From Lentisphaeria bacterium (GTDB lineage: Bacteria > Verrucomicrobiota > Lentisphaeria > Victivallales > Victivallaceae), in NCBI GenBank assembly GCA_017466125.1, contig JAFTUS010000013.1:1-54831 (forward strand): 54,831 nt of DNA, given 5' to 3'. Both the position numbers and the translations under genes were made by a program. This document shows positions 26,021 to 35,023 of the stretch, in pieces; the first letter of the stretch is position 1, and each line of letters opens with the position of its first letter. Below the pieces are notes generated by a model that searched no databases, was not told the origin of the DNA, and saw only the letters and a list, made by a program, of their open reading frames with translations.

Positions 26021-26074
26021 ATACTGTAACCATAGTGGGAATTTCCCCAACATAAAAATTAAGGAGATAAAAAT

Positions 26075-26803
26075 ATGGGAAAGAGACAATTCACCCTCAT
26101 CGAACTCTTGGTCGTCATTGCAATTATTGCTATTCTTGCCGGTATGCTTTTGCCTGCATTGAATAAAGCTCGCGCCAAAGCCCGTACCATCAGCTGTACC
26201 AACAATCTGAAGCAGGTTATGCTCGGACAGGTTCAGTATGCTGATGACTTCAATGGCATGATGATCGGTCAGCGTTCTGTCGGTTCCGGCTGGAGCTGGG
26301 TCGCCACTCTGACCAACGGCGAAGATGCCGAAGGCGTCAGCATTCAGAATCCCAATCCGCCGACCTCTGCTTATGTTGCCATCAAGCAGACCAAATGCCC
26401 GACCACCAATCAGAAATTTTCTGAATCCGGTGCAACCAGTCCTTACGGTGTGTTGTATGATAAGACCAATTACAATTCAGCAACTCTGGGTAATTTCATC
26501 CTGTGGACTGAAACTTCACCTTCTCTTTGGCTCGTTTATATCGTTGGTCAGATGAGATCGGCTTCCAGCACTTATCTGATGGCTGATACTGCAAAAATGG
26601 CCAATGGTATCACCTCCGGTCATCATGCGTTTCAACTCAAAGGCGTCACGGAAGGCCATCTGGCAATGAAACATGAAGATCGTGCCAATATCGCATTTGG
26701 TGACGGTCATGTGGAATCTCAAACGCAAAATGATATGTTCGGCAGTCAGAACAACGTTTCTGTGGTTTTGAATTCTTCTGCTCAGGAAGTAACCAAGAAT
26801 TAA
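26075..26803 (+). CDS. Type IV pilin-like (pseudopilin) protein, DUF1559-like
   Basis: A 242-residue protein starting [21 protein letters not shown], then [21 protein letters not shown]. The body ends with [18 protein letters not shown], the family's DGHV signature. It has a consensus -10 box, an AAGGAGAT ribosome site and its own terminator, and looks more strongly expressed than its neighbours. It is therefore probably an abundant envelope pilin-like subunit. The following gene encodes a secreted glycoside hydrolase, repeating the pseudopilin-then-hydrolase order seen elsewhere in the window. Confidence 0.92.
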   Translation: MGKRQFTLIELLVVIAIIAILAGMLLPALNKARAKARTISCTNNLKQVMLGQVQYADDFNGMMIGQRSVGSGWSWVATLTNGEDAEGVSIQNPNPPTSAYVAIKQTKCPTTNQKFSESGATSPYGVLYDKTNYNSATLGNFILWTETSPSLWLVYIVGQMRSASSTYLMADTAKMANGITSGHHAFQLKGVTEGHLAMKHEDRANIAFGDGHVESQTQNDMFGSQNNVSVVLNSSAQEVTKN

Positions 26804-26821
26804 TAATAATTTTTTTCTCTG

Positions 26822-26863
26822 AGGCTGCTGCAATTCCCGCCGGTTTTGCAGACAGCCTTTTTT
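26822..26863 (+). terminator. Rho-independent terminator after pseudopilin
   Basis: AGGCTGCTGCAA (26822-26833) pairs with TTGCAG-A-CAGCCT (26846-26858), 12 pairs with a single bulge, and is followed by six Ts (26858-26863). It lies 19 bases after the pseudopilin stop and may attenuate rather than abolish reading into the gene at 26893. Confidence 0.8.
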
Positions 26864-26892
26864 AATCCCTTTTGTTTAGAGATGAAAACATT

Positions 26893-28902
26893 ATGAAAAA
26901 ATATTTTTTATTCAGCTTTTTTTTCTCCTTTTTTGCACTTTGTGGAGAAACAAGTCACGTTTTTAGAAAGGACGGAGACTGGCACCCCTACAAACTTTCC
27001 TATCAGATTGAACCAGGTTCGCCGCTGGATTTTTCCTTTTTGCTGGATGCACCCGCCGGTAAATATGGCACCGTAAAAGTCAAAGGAGACCAGTTTGTTT
27101 TTGAGAAAAAAGATATGCCTATCCGTTTTTTGGGAACCAACATCTGCTTTGGTGCTAATTTCCCGTCACGTGAAGATGCCGAAAAATTGGCAGATCGAAT
27201 TGCCCGCAGCGGTTTCAACAATGTCCGCTTTCACCACTTCGATTCCGCAATGACCCGGCATACAGCTGATGGTTTTGAGATTATACCGGAAAAACTGGAC
27301 AAACTTCACTACCTTCAGGCAGCTCTGAAAAAACGGGGCGTTTATTTCACATTGGATATTTATACCAACAGGAAGCCCGGTCCCCGTTATGCAGCAAAAA
27401 ATATTCGTAAAACCACAGAATACAAATATTATGCCATGTTGGATCCGGAAATCTGCGACGATCTGAAAAAATTTACCAAACTTCTGTTGACCACTGTTAA
27501 TCCTTACACCGGCATGACCTGGGCAGAAGATCCTGCCCTCAGTAATTTGGGACTGATAAATGAAAATCCGACTTTCCCGTTGACGTTGCGCAGTCCGGAA
27601 TTATGCAAAGAATTGCGCGATCTTTACTGGAATGCTTTTGATAAATGGGTGAAAGAAAAAGGTCATACGGTTACCAAAAATAACCGGGATATTCTGGAAA
27701 ACCGCTGTTTTGATGATCTCTACGATAATTATTTGACCGATATGATGCAATTTGTCCGTTCACTCGGCGTGAAAGCTCCGCTTTCGGATGTCAATAATTA
27801 TCACAGTCCCAATCTCTACCGCCGTCGTGTAAAACTGGATTATGTGGATGATCACCAGTATCACGATCACCCGTCTCCGTTGCGCCGCCCCTTCAAAATG
27901 AGCGGTTTGAGCGCCATCAAAGAAAAACGCCTGGATTTTCTCGGAGTGGCTCCGATCCGGATCTACGGAAAACCGTTTACAGTAACGGAGTTTGATTTCT
28001 GCTATCCCAATCCATACCGCGCAGAAATGGGACCGTTATTCGGTTATTTTGCCGCCATGCAGGGTTGGAACGGCATCTGGCACTTTGCCTTTTCTCACGG
28101 GCATGACAAATTCGGCAGAGAACCGTTTATCGATGTTTTCGATTCCGTGAATGACCCGGTTCGGGCTTTGACTTTACGGATCACTGCGGCGTTGTTCCTG
28201 CGGCGTGATGCGGCAGAATCCAAACAGTTCTATGCATTGGATATTGATACCAGTTATAACCGCGTATATCCCAAAAACTGGCTTTTCCCGGGCGGAGCCC
28301 GCCCTTATGCAACTCATGGCAAGTTAGGCTGTGCAGCACAAAATGGTCCCGCTCCCGCCGGGGCTATTCGTCTCAATGTCGATCAACTCGGCGGTGTATA
28401 TGGGATTTCCGAGAAAATAGAGACCTCCACCGGAGAAGCTGTTGTCGATTTCAAAAATACCACATTCCTGGTGGATACCCCCCGTACAGCAGCCTTTGTT
28501 CTGCAAGAAGGCAAAACACTGAAAACTTCTCTTTTTACAGTTAAAGCCAGGAAAGGTTTTGTTGTTGTTTCCGCCATATCTCTGGATAAGAAACCGCTTT
28601 CTGAAAGCAGAAAGATCCTGTTTCTGCATCTTTCCGACAACCTGCTTGCCGGAACAGAATATACGATAAAACAGGGAAAACTTCAGTGTTCCGTTCTGGG
28701 ACGCAAAGAGCCGCTGATGCGTCATTCTGTAATTTCGGTACAGCACAATCTTCCCGGCCACTGGATGATGACCCCGCTTGATTACAGCGGAAAAGCTGAC
28801 GCTGTGCCAAAGGAACTGAGCCGCAATATGGAACTGGATAATTTCCAGTACAGCAATAACGTGATCTCCGTCTGGTTACTGGAGCGGACAGATCAGAAAT
28901 AA
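26893..28902 (+). CDS. Secreted clan A glycoside hydrolase (GH5-like)
   Basis: A 669-residue protein with a phenylalanine-rich signal peptide (MKKYFLFSFFFSFFALCGE). The TIM barrel has GTNICFGA, GFNNVRFHHFD, the acid/base E224 in GLINENPTF, YVDDHQYHDHP and the nucleophile E366 in FTVTEFDFCYPN, a typical clan A pair. A C-terminal beta region follows. It is a close paralogue of the barrel of the protein at 37787 but lacks that protein's N-terminal module. ATG 26893 is chosen because the signal peptide starts there. It ends seven bases before the convergent GH42 gene. Linkage specificity cannot be read from sequence; a beta-mannosidase or glucanase activity would suit the context. Confidence 0.85.
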   Translation: MKKYFLFSFFFSFFALCGETSHVFRKDGDWHPYKLSYQIEPGSPLDFSFLLDAPAGKYGTVKVKGDQFVFEKKDMPIRFLGTNICFGANFPSREDAEKLADRIARSGFNNVRFHHFDSAMTRHTADGFEIIPEKLDKLHYLQAALKKRGVYFTLDIYTNRKPGPRYAAKNIRKTTEYKYYAMLDPEICDDLKKFTKLLLTTVNPYTGMTWAEDPALSNLGLINENPTFPLTLRSPELCKELRDLYWNAFDKWVKEKGHTVTKNNRDILENRCFDDLYDNYLTDMMQFVRSLGVKAPLSDVNNYHSPNLYRRRVKLDYVDDHQYHDHPSPLRRPFKMSGLSAIKEKRLDFLGVAPIRIYGKPFTVTEFDFCYPNPYRAEMGPLFGYFAAMQGWNGIWHFAFSHGHDKFGREPFIDVFDSVNDPVRALTLRITAALFLRRDAAESKQFYALDIDTSYNRVYPKNWLFPGGARPYATHGKLGCAAQNGPAPAGAIRLNVDQLGGVYGISEKIETSTGEAVVDFKNTTFLVDTPRTAAFVLQEGKTLKTSLFTVKARKGFVVVSAISLDKKPLSESRKILFLHLSDNLLAGTEYTIKQGKLQCSVLGRKEPLMRHSVISVQHNLPGHWMMTPLDYSGKADAVPKELSRNMELDNFQYSNNVISVWLLERTDQK

Positions 28903-28909
28903 AAGCGAT

Positions 28910-30874
28910 TCAACAAGATTTAAGAATGGTATTGTACGCCTCTTTCAGGACGACAATGCCATTTTCTTTTTGCAGAACTCCTGCACCGTAGATCAATTTC
29001 CAGTTGCCGTTTTTCAAGCGGATTTCCGGCAGTTTCTCTTCGTTTGGAATAAAGAGAAATTCGGTTCCCTGTGCCGAATACGCTCTTTCGATATGCGGAG
29101 AAACTTCATATCCGGGAGCCGCATTGCGAATAAATTCCATGCTCAAATTCTTTCCTGCTTCAGATGGCAGCAAAAATGGATTTGAGGCCGCAAAGAAAAA
29201 ATTTCCTCTGCGCGTAAAGAGCGGATAGCCGTCATCACTGCTGCGAAGCAATTCCGTACCCTCAAAAAGTTCTGTCAACTGAATTTCCAGCGGGATGCCT
29301 TCCAGAGACGTTTCCACATTGTCCAGCGCCCGGAGACCGATCAGAGGATTCAGCTCGCCGCCCGGAATCATCGTATTCAAGCGTCTGGATTCAGAAATGT
29401 CATTGCATGGCCACGCAGCCAGTACCTTGCCTCCGCGAGCCAAAAAGCTCTTGATTGCCTTTACGGTATGATTCTGCAGAGAAATTGGGTAAGGGAGAAT
29501 CAACAATTCCACTTCTGGAGGCAGTGTCTCTATCTGTTCGGGAATGGCAATTTCAAAAGGCAGGTTCAGCGCGTAACAGGCTGCTGCTGCATTGCAGAGC
29601 GCCCGAACCGCCTGATCGTCTCCGATGATATGTCTGATACGGGTGTTGACGGCTTTGATGGTTTGATTGGTGTGACGGTCATAAAGAAGAGCCGCTTTCC
29701 GTACAGGATGCAGTTCTCTTATTTCCGGTTCTTTTTCCAAAAGTTCCCCGATGCGATGCGCTGCATCGGCACGCGCGGTAAAAGTTCCGTCCGGCAACAC
29801 CAATCCGCGTCCTCCTGTTTGGAAGCCGGATTTGAATGGTTCGTATTTCCAGAAAATACACCCGGTACAATGTGAAAAGAGTGCTTCACAGATCCACCTT
29901 TCGATTTCATGGGGAGCTACTCTTTCGGTCGTAAATATCTCGGAATAAAAATGGCTTTGCAATTCTGAAATCAAAAATCCCTTTTCTCCTGCAGCCGATG
30001 CCGCTCCGGCAAAGGTGAGTTTCCGCAAAGAGGGCGAATTGTCCTTGAGGAGCCTGCCGCCCGTTTTGGGATAAAAAGAGATGCCGAAACGATCCACTTT
30101 TTCTGCAGTCAGCCAATCATCCGTTCCCCGGTCAAATTCGCTCCAGACTGTATTGCTCATTACGTTGTCTGCAATAACAGGGTGGTGCGGGTCGATGGCT
30201 TTGACTTGTTTTACCCAATCAGCCAGAATCGCGGCAAGATCCCGAACTCTGAATTCTTCCCAGTCTGCTTCCGGGGCAAATGATGCCCACGTCACAGGAT
30301 CAAGGCGGATGTTGTCAAACGTGCGGTAGCTTTTCATCCAGATCCGGTTCAGTTCTTCTATCGTAATATATTTTTCCCGCAGGAAAGTACGGAATTCCTG
30401 CAGAGTGAATGAGTCAAAACTTTTGAAATGCGTTTCGTTCCATACATCGTATGCTGCCAGAGCCGGATGATCTTTGAAGGCGTTTACGGTGAAGTCAAAA
30501 AATTTTTGCAGAGCAGTTCGCACTGCCGGATGGTGATAATTGAGTTCCCCCAGACCATTCTGCCCCGGAGCAGGAAGTCCGTCTTTATCCGTAACAAGGT
30601 ATTCCGGACGGAAATCTTCATCAGACATGAATTCCAGATTGTAAACCTGACCGGTCAATTCCGCAACACCGGAAAGGCCGCACTCTTCCAGAACATCCAG
30701 CAATTCCAGTTGTTTGGAGCAATCCATTTTGCCCTCTTTGTAGAAAAGAGGAGGATAGAAAACAACGGTATTCATTGCAAGAGAGCGAATCTTTCGACAC
30801 TTTTCCAACAGTTCCTGTCGCGTATCAGAAAGCTGCAGCAGCAGAACGACTCCGTAAGGGAAATGATTTTTCAT
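28910..30874 (-). CDS. GH42-type beta-galactosidase-like enzyme
   Basis: A 654-residue enzyme with no signal peptide. The TIM barrel has acid/base E147 in AAYDVWNETH followed by F..FLREKYITIEELN, the RFGISFYPK strand, and nucleophile E304 in GFLISELQS. A Rossmann-like region (about 390-520; VELLILPYPISLQNHTV, GGKVLAAWP) corresponds to the GH42 trimerisation domain, then a small beta domain. Length and domain order match the family. Its start overlaps the stop of the upstream DUF2264-like gene by four bases, so the two are translationally coupled. It acts in the cytoplasm, probably on beta-galactosides or related exo-linked sugars. Confidence 0.88.
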   Translation of the reverse strand: MKNHFPYGVVLLLQLSDTRQELLEKCRKIRSLAMNTVVFYPPLFYKEGKMDCSKQLELLDVLEECGLSGVAELTGQVYNLEFMSDEDFRPEYLVTDKDGLPAPGQNGLGELNYHHPAVRTALQKFFDFTVNAFKDHPALAAYDVWNETHFKSFDSFTLQEFRTFLREKYITIEELNRIWMKSYRTFDNIRLDPVTWASFAPEADWEEFRVRDLAAILADWVKQVKAIDPHHPVIADNVMSNTVWSEFDRGTDDWLTAEKVDRFGISFYPKTGGRLLKDNSPSLRKLTFAGAASAAGEKGFLISELQSHFYSEIFTTERVAPHEIERWICEALFSHCTGCIFWKYEPFKSGFQTGGRGLVLPDGTFTARADAAHRIGELLEKEPEIRELHPVRKAALLYDRHTNQTIKAVNTRIRHIIGDDQAVRALCNAAAACYALNLPFEIAIPEQIETLPPEVELLILPYPISLQNHTVKAIKSFLARGGKVLAAWPCNDISESRRLNTMIPGGELNPLIGLRALDNVETSLEGIPLEIQLTELFEGTELLRSSDDGYPLFTRRGNFFFAASNPFLLPSEAGKNLSMEFIRNAAPGYEVSPHIERAYSAQGTEFLFIPNEEKLPEIRLKNGNWKLIYGAGVLQKENGIVVLKEAYNTILKSC

Positions 30875-32559
30875 CTCTTCACATACTCCACATTGTATTG
30901 AATAGGATCAAAATTTTCTGCAATAATCTTCTTTGCTCGGGTTGAATTGCCGTAGATCGACGAAGCACAGGTGCATTTTACCAAAGAAGCCTCCGGGATG
31001 GAGATCCTGCATTCCAGCGTATCATCCGACGGTTCAAAAACGAAGATCACTGGATGAAATCCGGCAGAATGACTCCCGTTGAAGACAACGGAAACGCCGA
31101 TTTTACCCGGCTGACAGCACAAGGTGATTTCTGCAGTAACTTCCACCGCCGGTGCGTATGCCGCAACGGGACAATAGTGGAACAATCGCCGGAATTCCAC
31201 CTGGTCATTTCCGGGAGTGACCGACCACACATCAGGTTGCAGTCCGCGCGGAACCAGCAATTCACCGCTGCTGTTTTCCAACATGGGAAGCAATGGAAGC
31301 TCCGGCGCAGAATAGGGCGCAGGAATCCGTTTCCCGAAATAAGGAAGAGATTGGAATTTTGCGCTGACATCCACCTCAACGTTACATTCGCCGGTCAGGC
31401 GGTTGTGCCAGAAAAACATATTTTTCGTCATCCGGTTGGCGGCAGGTAGAATGTAATGGACTCCGGAATCTGCCGCATTGGCACAAATGATTCCGGCGCC
31501 GGGCAGATAACGGACGTAAGAGTCAACCTCTGACGGAAGTTTTTTCTCTGTTTCTCCGTCAGCAGCGTAAAGACAAGCCATTGCCAAACCGTAAATGCCG
31601 TAGCCCTGCGCCTGAACGATAGTGGTATACTCGTCCCAAATGCCCCTGTCTCCGGCTTTGTCACGGTAGACCCGTCCTTCCGGCGAGATGCCGTTTCTTT
31701 CAAAGAAGGAGATCATTCTATCGGCGGCGGCAAAACCGTCTCCTGGTTCAGCGGTCAAATTCCGGGCTTCTGCGTATTCCCAGAGAAAAACCTTTTTGAT
31801 TTCCGCTTCTCCCCGCAGGGAGCGTCCCCATTTGCCGAATTCCCCCTGTTGGTCGATCAGATATATATTGGCAGCGCAGAACTCTTTGATGATAGAGTGG
31901 ATCTTCTCCCGGAAAGGACTTCCGTCGGAGTATATTCCGTCATAATTGAGCAGTAAACCGATGATTTCGCCGCTGTAAGCATCAATGCGCCGATCCTCAC
32001 GGCTGCCGCGGCCGTCATCGTCATTGAAAAAGCCTTCTCCCAGATAGCCGTCAAGCAGATATTGGATATCGGCGTCTGGATCCGAACTGGGAGATTCCTG
32101 ATAACCGAAACGGCAGCGAAGCACATCAATAACCGCTGCGGCAATACGATAATTTCTTGATGCAGCAAGCAATTCATTCATATCAAGCTGCAAAAAGAAT
32201 TTTCGCAGTTCCTGTTTTTCACTTGCGGAAAAGGATTTATGAAAAAATCCCTGAAGACCTCCGCTGAAATCCATCGCCAGCAGCAGAGCAAAGGTTGTCC
32301 ATGCGCTGCGGGTATCATCCACACGGATGGAGGCGAGAGTCCACTTACGGCAATATCCGGTAAGGTCGGAGGAATTCAGTTTGTTCCCATACAGCAATAT
32401 CCTGATCACGCCTCCAAGAACCAGCCATCCGGAATCCTTGCAGTCAATTTCACCCTCTACTGTCATTCGTCCCAGCTGATCGGTATGGTTCATTGCAAAT
32501 TTCAGCGCTCGATCAAGCAATATCCGGCAACGTTCCTGTCTGGATTTTTTTTGTTCCAT
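30871..32559 (-). CDS. DUF2264-like (GH154-type) protein
   Basis: A 562-residue protein. The first 360 residues are helical repeats suggesting an (alpha/alpha)6 toroid (GWLVLGGVIRILLYG, SAWTTFALLLAMD, GSREDRRIDAYSGE, GEFGKWGRSLRGE), and the remainder is beta-rich. This pattern fits DUF2264 proteins, some of which are glycosidases acting on uronic-acid-containing glycans. The start at 32559 has AGGAGT six bases upstream; a start 23 codons earlier has none. It is coupled to the GH42 gene by a four-base overlap. Family assignment is from memory of the fold pattern, so moderate. Confidence 0.65.
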   Translation of the reverse strand: MEQKKSRQERCRILLDRALKFAMNHTDQLGRMTVEGEIDCKDSGWLVLGGVIRILLYGNKLNSSDLTGYCRKWTLASIRVDDTRSAWTTFALLLAMDFSGGLQGFFHKSFSASEKQELRKFFLQLDMNELLAASRNYRIAAAVIDVLRCRFGYQESPSSDPDADIQYLLDGYLGEGFFNDDDGRGSREDRRIDAYSGEIIGLLLNYDGIYSDGSPFREKIHSIIKEFCAANIYLIDQQGEFGKWGRSLRGEAEIKKVFLWEYAEARNLTAEPGDGFAAADRMISFFERNGISPEGRVYRDKAGDRGIWDEYTTIVQAQGYGIYGLAMACLYAADGETEKKLPSEVDSYVRYLPGAGIICANAADSGVHYILPAANRMTKNMFFWHNRLTGECNVEVDVSAKFQSLPYFGKRIPAPYSAPELPLLPMLENSSGELLVPRGLQPDVWSVTPGNDQVEFRRLFHYCPVAAYAPAVEVTAEITLCCQPGKIGVSVVFNGSHSAGFHPVIFVFEPSDDTLECRISIPEASLVKCTCASSIYGNSTRAKKIIAENFDPIQYNVEYVKR

Positions 32560-32605
32560 TTTTAACTCCTGTACTTTATATTTTACAAGACTTAATATAA
32601 CTACA

Positions 32606-32634
32606 TTGAGGGTCGTGGGGTATACCAATATAAT
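32606..32634 (+). promoter_or_regulatory. Promoter for the nitrilase-family gene
   Basis: TTGAGG (32606-32611) and TATAAT (32629-32634) are separated by exactly 17 bases. A perfect GGTATACC palindrome (32619-32626) lies inside the spacer and could bind a regulator. Confidence 0.65.
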
Positions 32635-32737
32635 ATGATTTTATATCAAAAATAAAGATTTTTATTCAAGATGGTTGAAATAACAGACTGCCCCGGTTAT
32701 ATTAGAAAGCAAAATCTTTAATATGCAGGAGAAAAAT

Positions 32738-33952
32738 ATGTTACCCGTCATTGCTTTTGATACCTTCATTCCTTCTGTTGCCAATCCCCCTGTTTTGACA
32801 AAGGCAAAGGACGCCTTTGAGATCTTTCGCCCGGCAGGGAGTTCGCCTGTTCATGCGGCTCATCTCCTTTTATTTGATCTGGCTGATGCCGAAGCAGTGC
32901 AAATTTCCGTGACGGGGCATACGGCAGGACTTTCACAGGAAAAAGCAGGGGTGATTTTTTCTTTTTGCGGCTCTGACGGAAAACCGGTAGAACGTGGATA
33001 TCTGCGTAAAGACGGAGATATTTTTCAGCGCAAATTACGCCGTCCGGCGGACAGTACAACATTGCGGCTTGAACTTTTTTCGCGCTGGACTGACCAAACA
33101 GTACAGTTCTCGATGCCGAAAGTGCAACCGATTTCCGCAGAACCGGAGCGCAAAGCCCGGATCGTTGCTGTAAAAACGAATCCTGTCAACGGAAATAATG
33201 AACAGCAGTTAGATGAAATAGAAGAAAAACTCCAGCTGGCAAAAGAAACCCCGGATTTGATTCTTTTGCCGGAAAATCATAACACCCGGGGGCTTCCCGC
33301 CAAAACCTGTCCCTATGAACCAATAAACGGCCCTTTCGCCAAACGCCTTGCGGCAATGGCTGTGAAATTCCATTCGTATGTTTGTGCAACATTTTCTCTG
33401 CTGGATGAAGAGAAGCAATTTCGCAATGCTGCTGTGCTCTTTGACCGCAACGGCAAACTCGCGGGAGTTTACTATAAAGTACATTTGACGATGAGCGAAG
33501 CCGAAAAAGGCTTTATCCCCGGTGAAAAATTTCAGGTTTTTGAACTGGATTTCGGAAAAGTCGCAATCCTGACATGCTGGGACAACTGGTTTTCGGAGAG
33601 TTGCCGGATCGTTGCCGATCTGGGGGCGGAACTTGTACTCTTTCCGCTCGCCGGTGACGGCGAAGAACGCCATTGGAAAAATATCTGGCCCGCCCGGGCT
33701 ATGGATTGCGGCGTAACTCTGGCAATCGCTCCGGCACAGGGAGAAGCCGTTGAACCGGTTCCCGCCGCCATTATCCTGCCCGATGGAAGCTGGGCTGCAT
33801 CTGCAACAGAAAATCCGGGGTATGCGGCGGCAACAGTGGTATTGGATCGTGCATTCCAGACCTATTGGCTTTCTGTTGGACCTTGCAGAGGCGAAGGACG
33901 GGATTTGTATTTTTCAGAACGTCGTCCATCTGCCTATTGCAAAGATATCTGA
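32738..33952 (+). CDS. Nitrilase-superfamily C-N hydrolase with N-terminal beta domain
   Basis: A 404-residue protein. Residues 140-400 form a nitrilase/amidase fold with the complete Glu-Lys-Cys triad: E179 in LILLPENHN, K247 in YYKVHL and C280 in ILTCWDNWF. About 130 beta-rich residues precede it, unusual for this superfamily, and could bind carbohydrate or mediate assembly. ATG 32738 (AGGAGA five bases upstream) is preferred to one five codons earlier that overlaps the ribosome site. It has its own promoter and a strong terminator. Among glycan genes it may hydrolyse an amide such as an N-acyl or carbamoyl sugar; this is inference. Confidence 0.85.
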   Translation: MLPVIAFDTFIPSVANPPVLTKAKDAFEIFRPAGSSPVHAAHLLLFDLADAEAVQISVTGHTAGLSQEKAGVIFSFCGSDGKPVERGYLRKDGDIFQRKLRRPADSTTLRLELFSRWTDQTVQFSMPKVQPISAEPERKARIVAVKTNPVNGNNEQQLDEIEEKLQLAKETPDLILLPENHNTRGLPAKTCPYEPINGPFAKRLAAMAVKFHSYVCATFSLLDEEKQFRNAAVLFDRNGKLAGVYYKVHLTMSEAEKGFIPGEKFQVFELDFGKVAILTCWDNWFSESCRIVADLGAELVLFPLAGDGEERHWKNIWPARAMDCGVTLAIAPAQGEAVEPVPAAIILPDGSWAASATENPGYAAATVVLDRAFQTYWLSVGPCRGEGRDLYFSERRPSAYCKDI

Positions 33953-33994
33953 AAGTTGCTCAAACTTGTTTGTTTTCTTCCTGTATATTGATTC

Positions 33995-34054
33995 CCTGTA
34001 TTTTAAAAAAAGAAATCAAAATATGCGATTTTGATAAAAAATACAGGTTTTTTT
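33995..34054 (+). terminator. Nested-stem terminator
   Basis: Outer arms CCTGTATTTT (33995-34004) and AAAATACAGG (34038-34047) enclose a perfect ATCAAAAT-ATGCG-ATTTTGAT stem (34015-34035). Seven Ts follow. It closes the nitrilase transcript before the AraC operon. Confidence 0.75.
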
Positions 34055-34132
34055 CGTTGATTTTTCAGTTTTTTTGATGTATTTTTCTCTGCAGTTTACG
34101 GCACGCAAACGAAATGGTAATACGAGGGCAAT

Positions 34133-35023
34133 ATGAAAACTGATTTTTACGGGGAAATTGCAAAACCTAAAATCCCTTTTGTTGTAAATCTCCGTTTTTG
34201 GGAATATCACCGTCATGATTCTCATGTGCAACTGCCGTTCCACTCTCATTTCTTCTGGCAGTTGAATATGGTGGAAGAAGGTCAAGCAGAATTTGTTGCC
34301 TCAAAAGAAAAGTTGCATATCGAACTTAATCCTGGAGATTTACTCTTTATTCCTCCGAATTGCACTCACCTTTTGCACTATGATCGGGGAGTGTTTGTCG
34401 GTTTTTCATTCAAAATGGAAGTGCATGGTTTGACTGATTGTGCAGACAGACCAATACACATACCCAGTTCCCCTCAAACGATTGGTTGCGTAAAGGCAAT
34501 CAAGGAACTGCTGATCGCAACATTTCCGACAAATAATATTTTCTCCGGCGAAACGTTACTGAATTGTGACGATGACTATTCTCTGTTGGTTGAATCTCTG
34601 TTGAGCGGTCTTTTTCAACGTTATGTAGCCGGAAGTGGGCAAAATGCCACATCACCGCTCTTGCGCAACGTCCGCCAGCTTCTTTTACAACGGCATGGGC
34701 AACCGCTCTCGGTTCAGGAATTAGCCAAATTCTGCAGTTACTCAGCCGGACATTTATCCGAACTCCTTTTTCAGGAATGCGGACTGCGGGCAAAACCCCT
34801 GATCGATCGAGAACGGACTGTTATCGCAGCAAATTTTCTGGAATTTTCAGAAATGAATATCAATGAGATTGCAGAATATATGGGATTTCCCAATGTGTTT
34901 GCATTCAGTGCATTTTTCCGGCGGCATACCGGGATAGCCCCCTCTATTTATCGGAGTCGTAAGCGTAACCAATTGCCCAGTGACAGCGGTCCGGCAATTC
35001 AAGAAAGGAAAAAAAATGAGTAA
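34133..35023 (+). CDS. AraC-family transcriptional regulator
   Basis: A 296-residue regulator with an N-terminal cupin sugar-sensing domain (FHSHFFWQLNMVEEGQAEF, then LNPGDLLFIPPNCTH) and a C-terminal double helix-turn-helix (about 180-285): LSVQELAKFCSYSAGHLSEL and MNINEIAEYMGFPNVFAFSA followed by FRRHTGIAPSIYR. Its last eight bases overlap the start of the GH38 gene, so it is translated with the enzymes it most likely activates. Confidence 0.93.
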   Translation: MKTDFYGEIAKPKIPFVVNLRFWEYHRHDSHVQLPFHSHFFWQLNMVEEGQAEFVASKEKLHIELNPGDLLFIPPNCTHLLHYDRGVFVGFSFKMEVHGLTDCADRPIHIPSSPQTIGCVKAIKELLIATFPTNNIFSGETLLNCDDDYSLLVESLLSGLFQRYVAGSGQNATSPLLRNVRQLLLQRHGQPLSVQELAKFCSYSAGHLSELLFQECGLRAKPLIDRERTVIAANFLEFSEMNINEIAEYMGFPNVFAFSAFFRRHTGIAPSIYRSRKRNQLPSDSGPAIQERKKNE

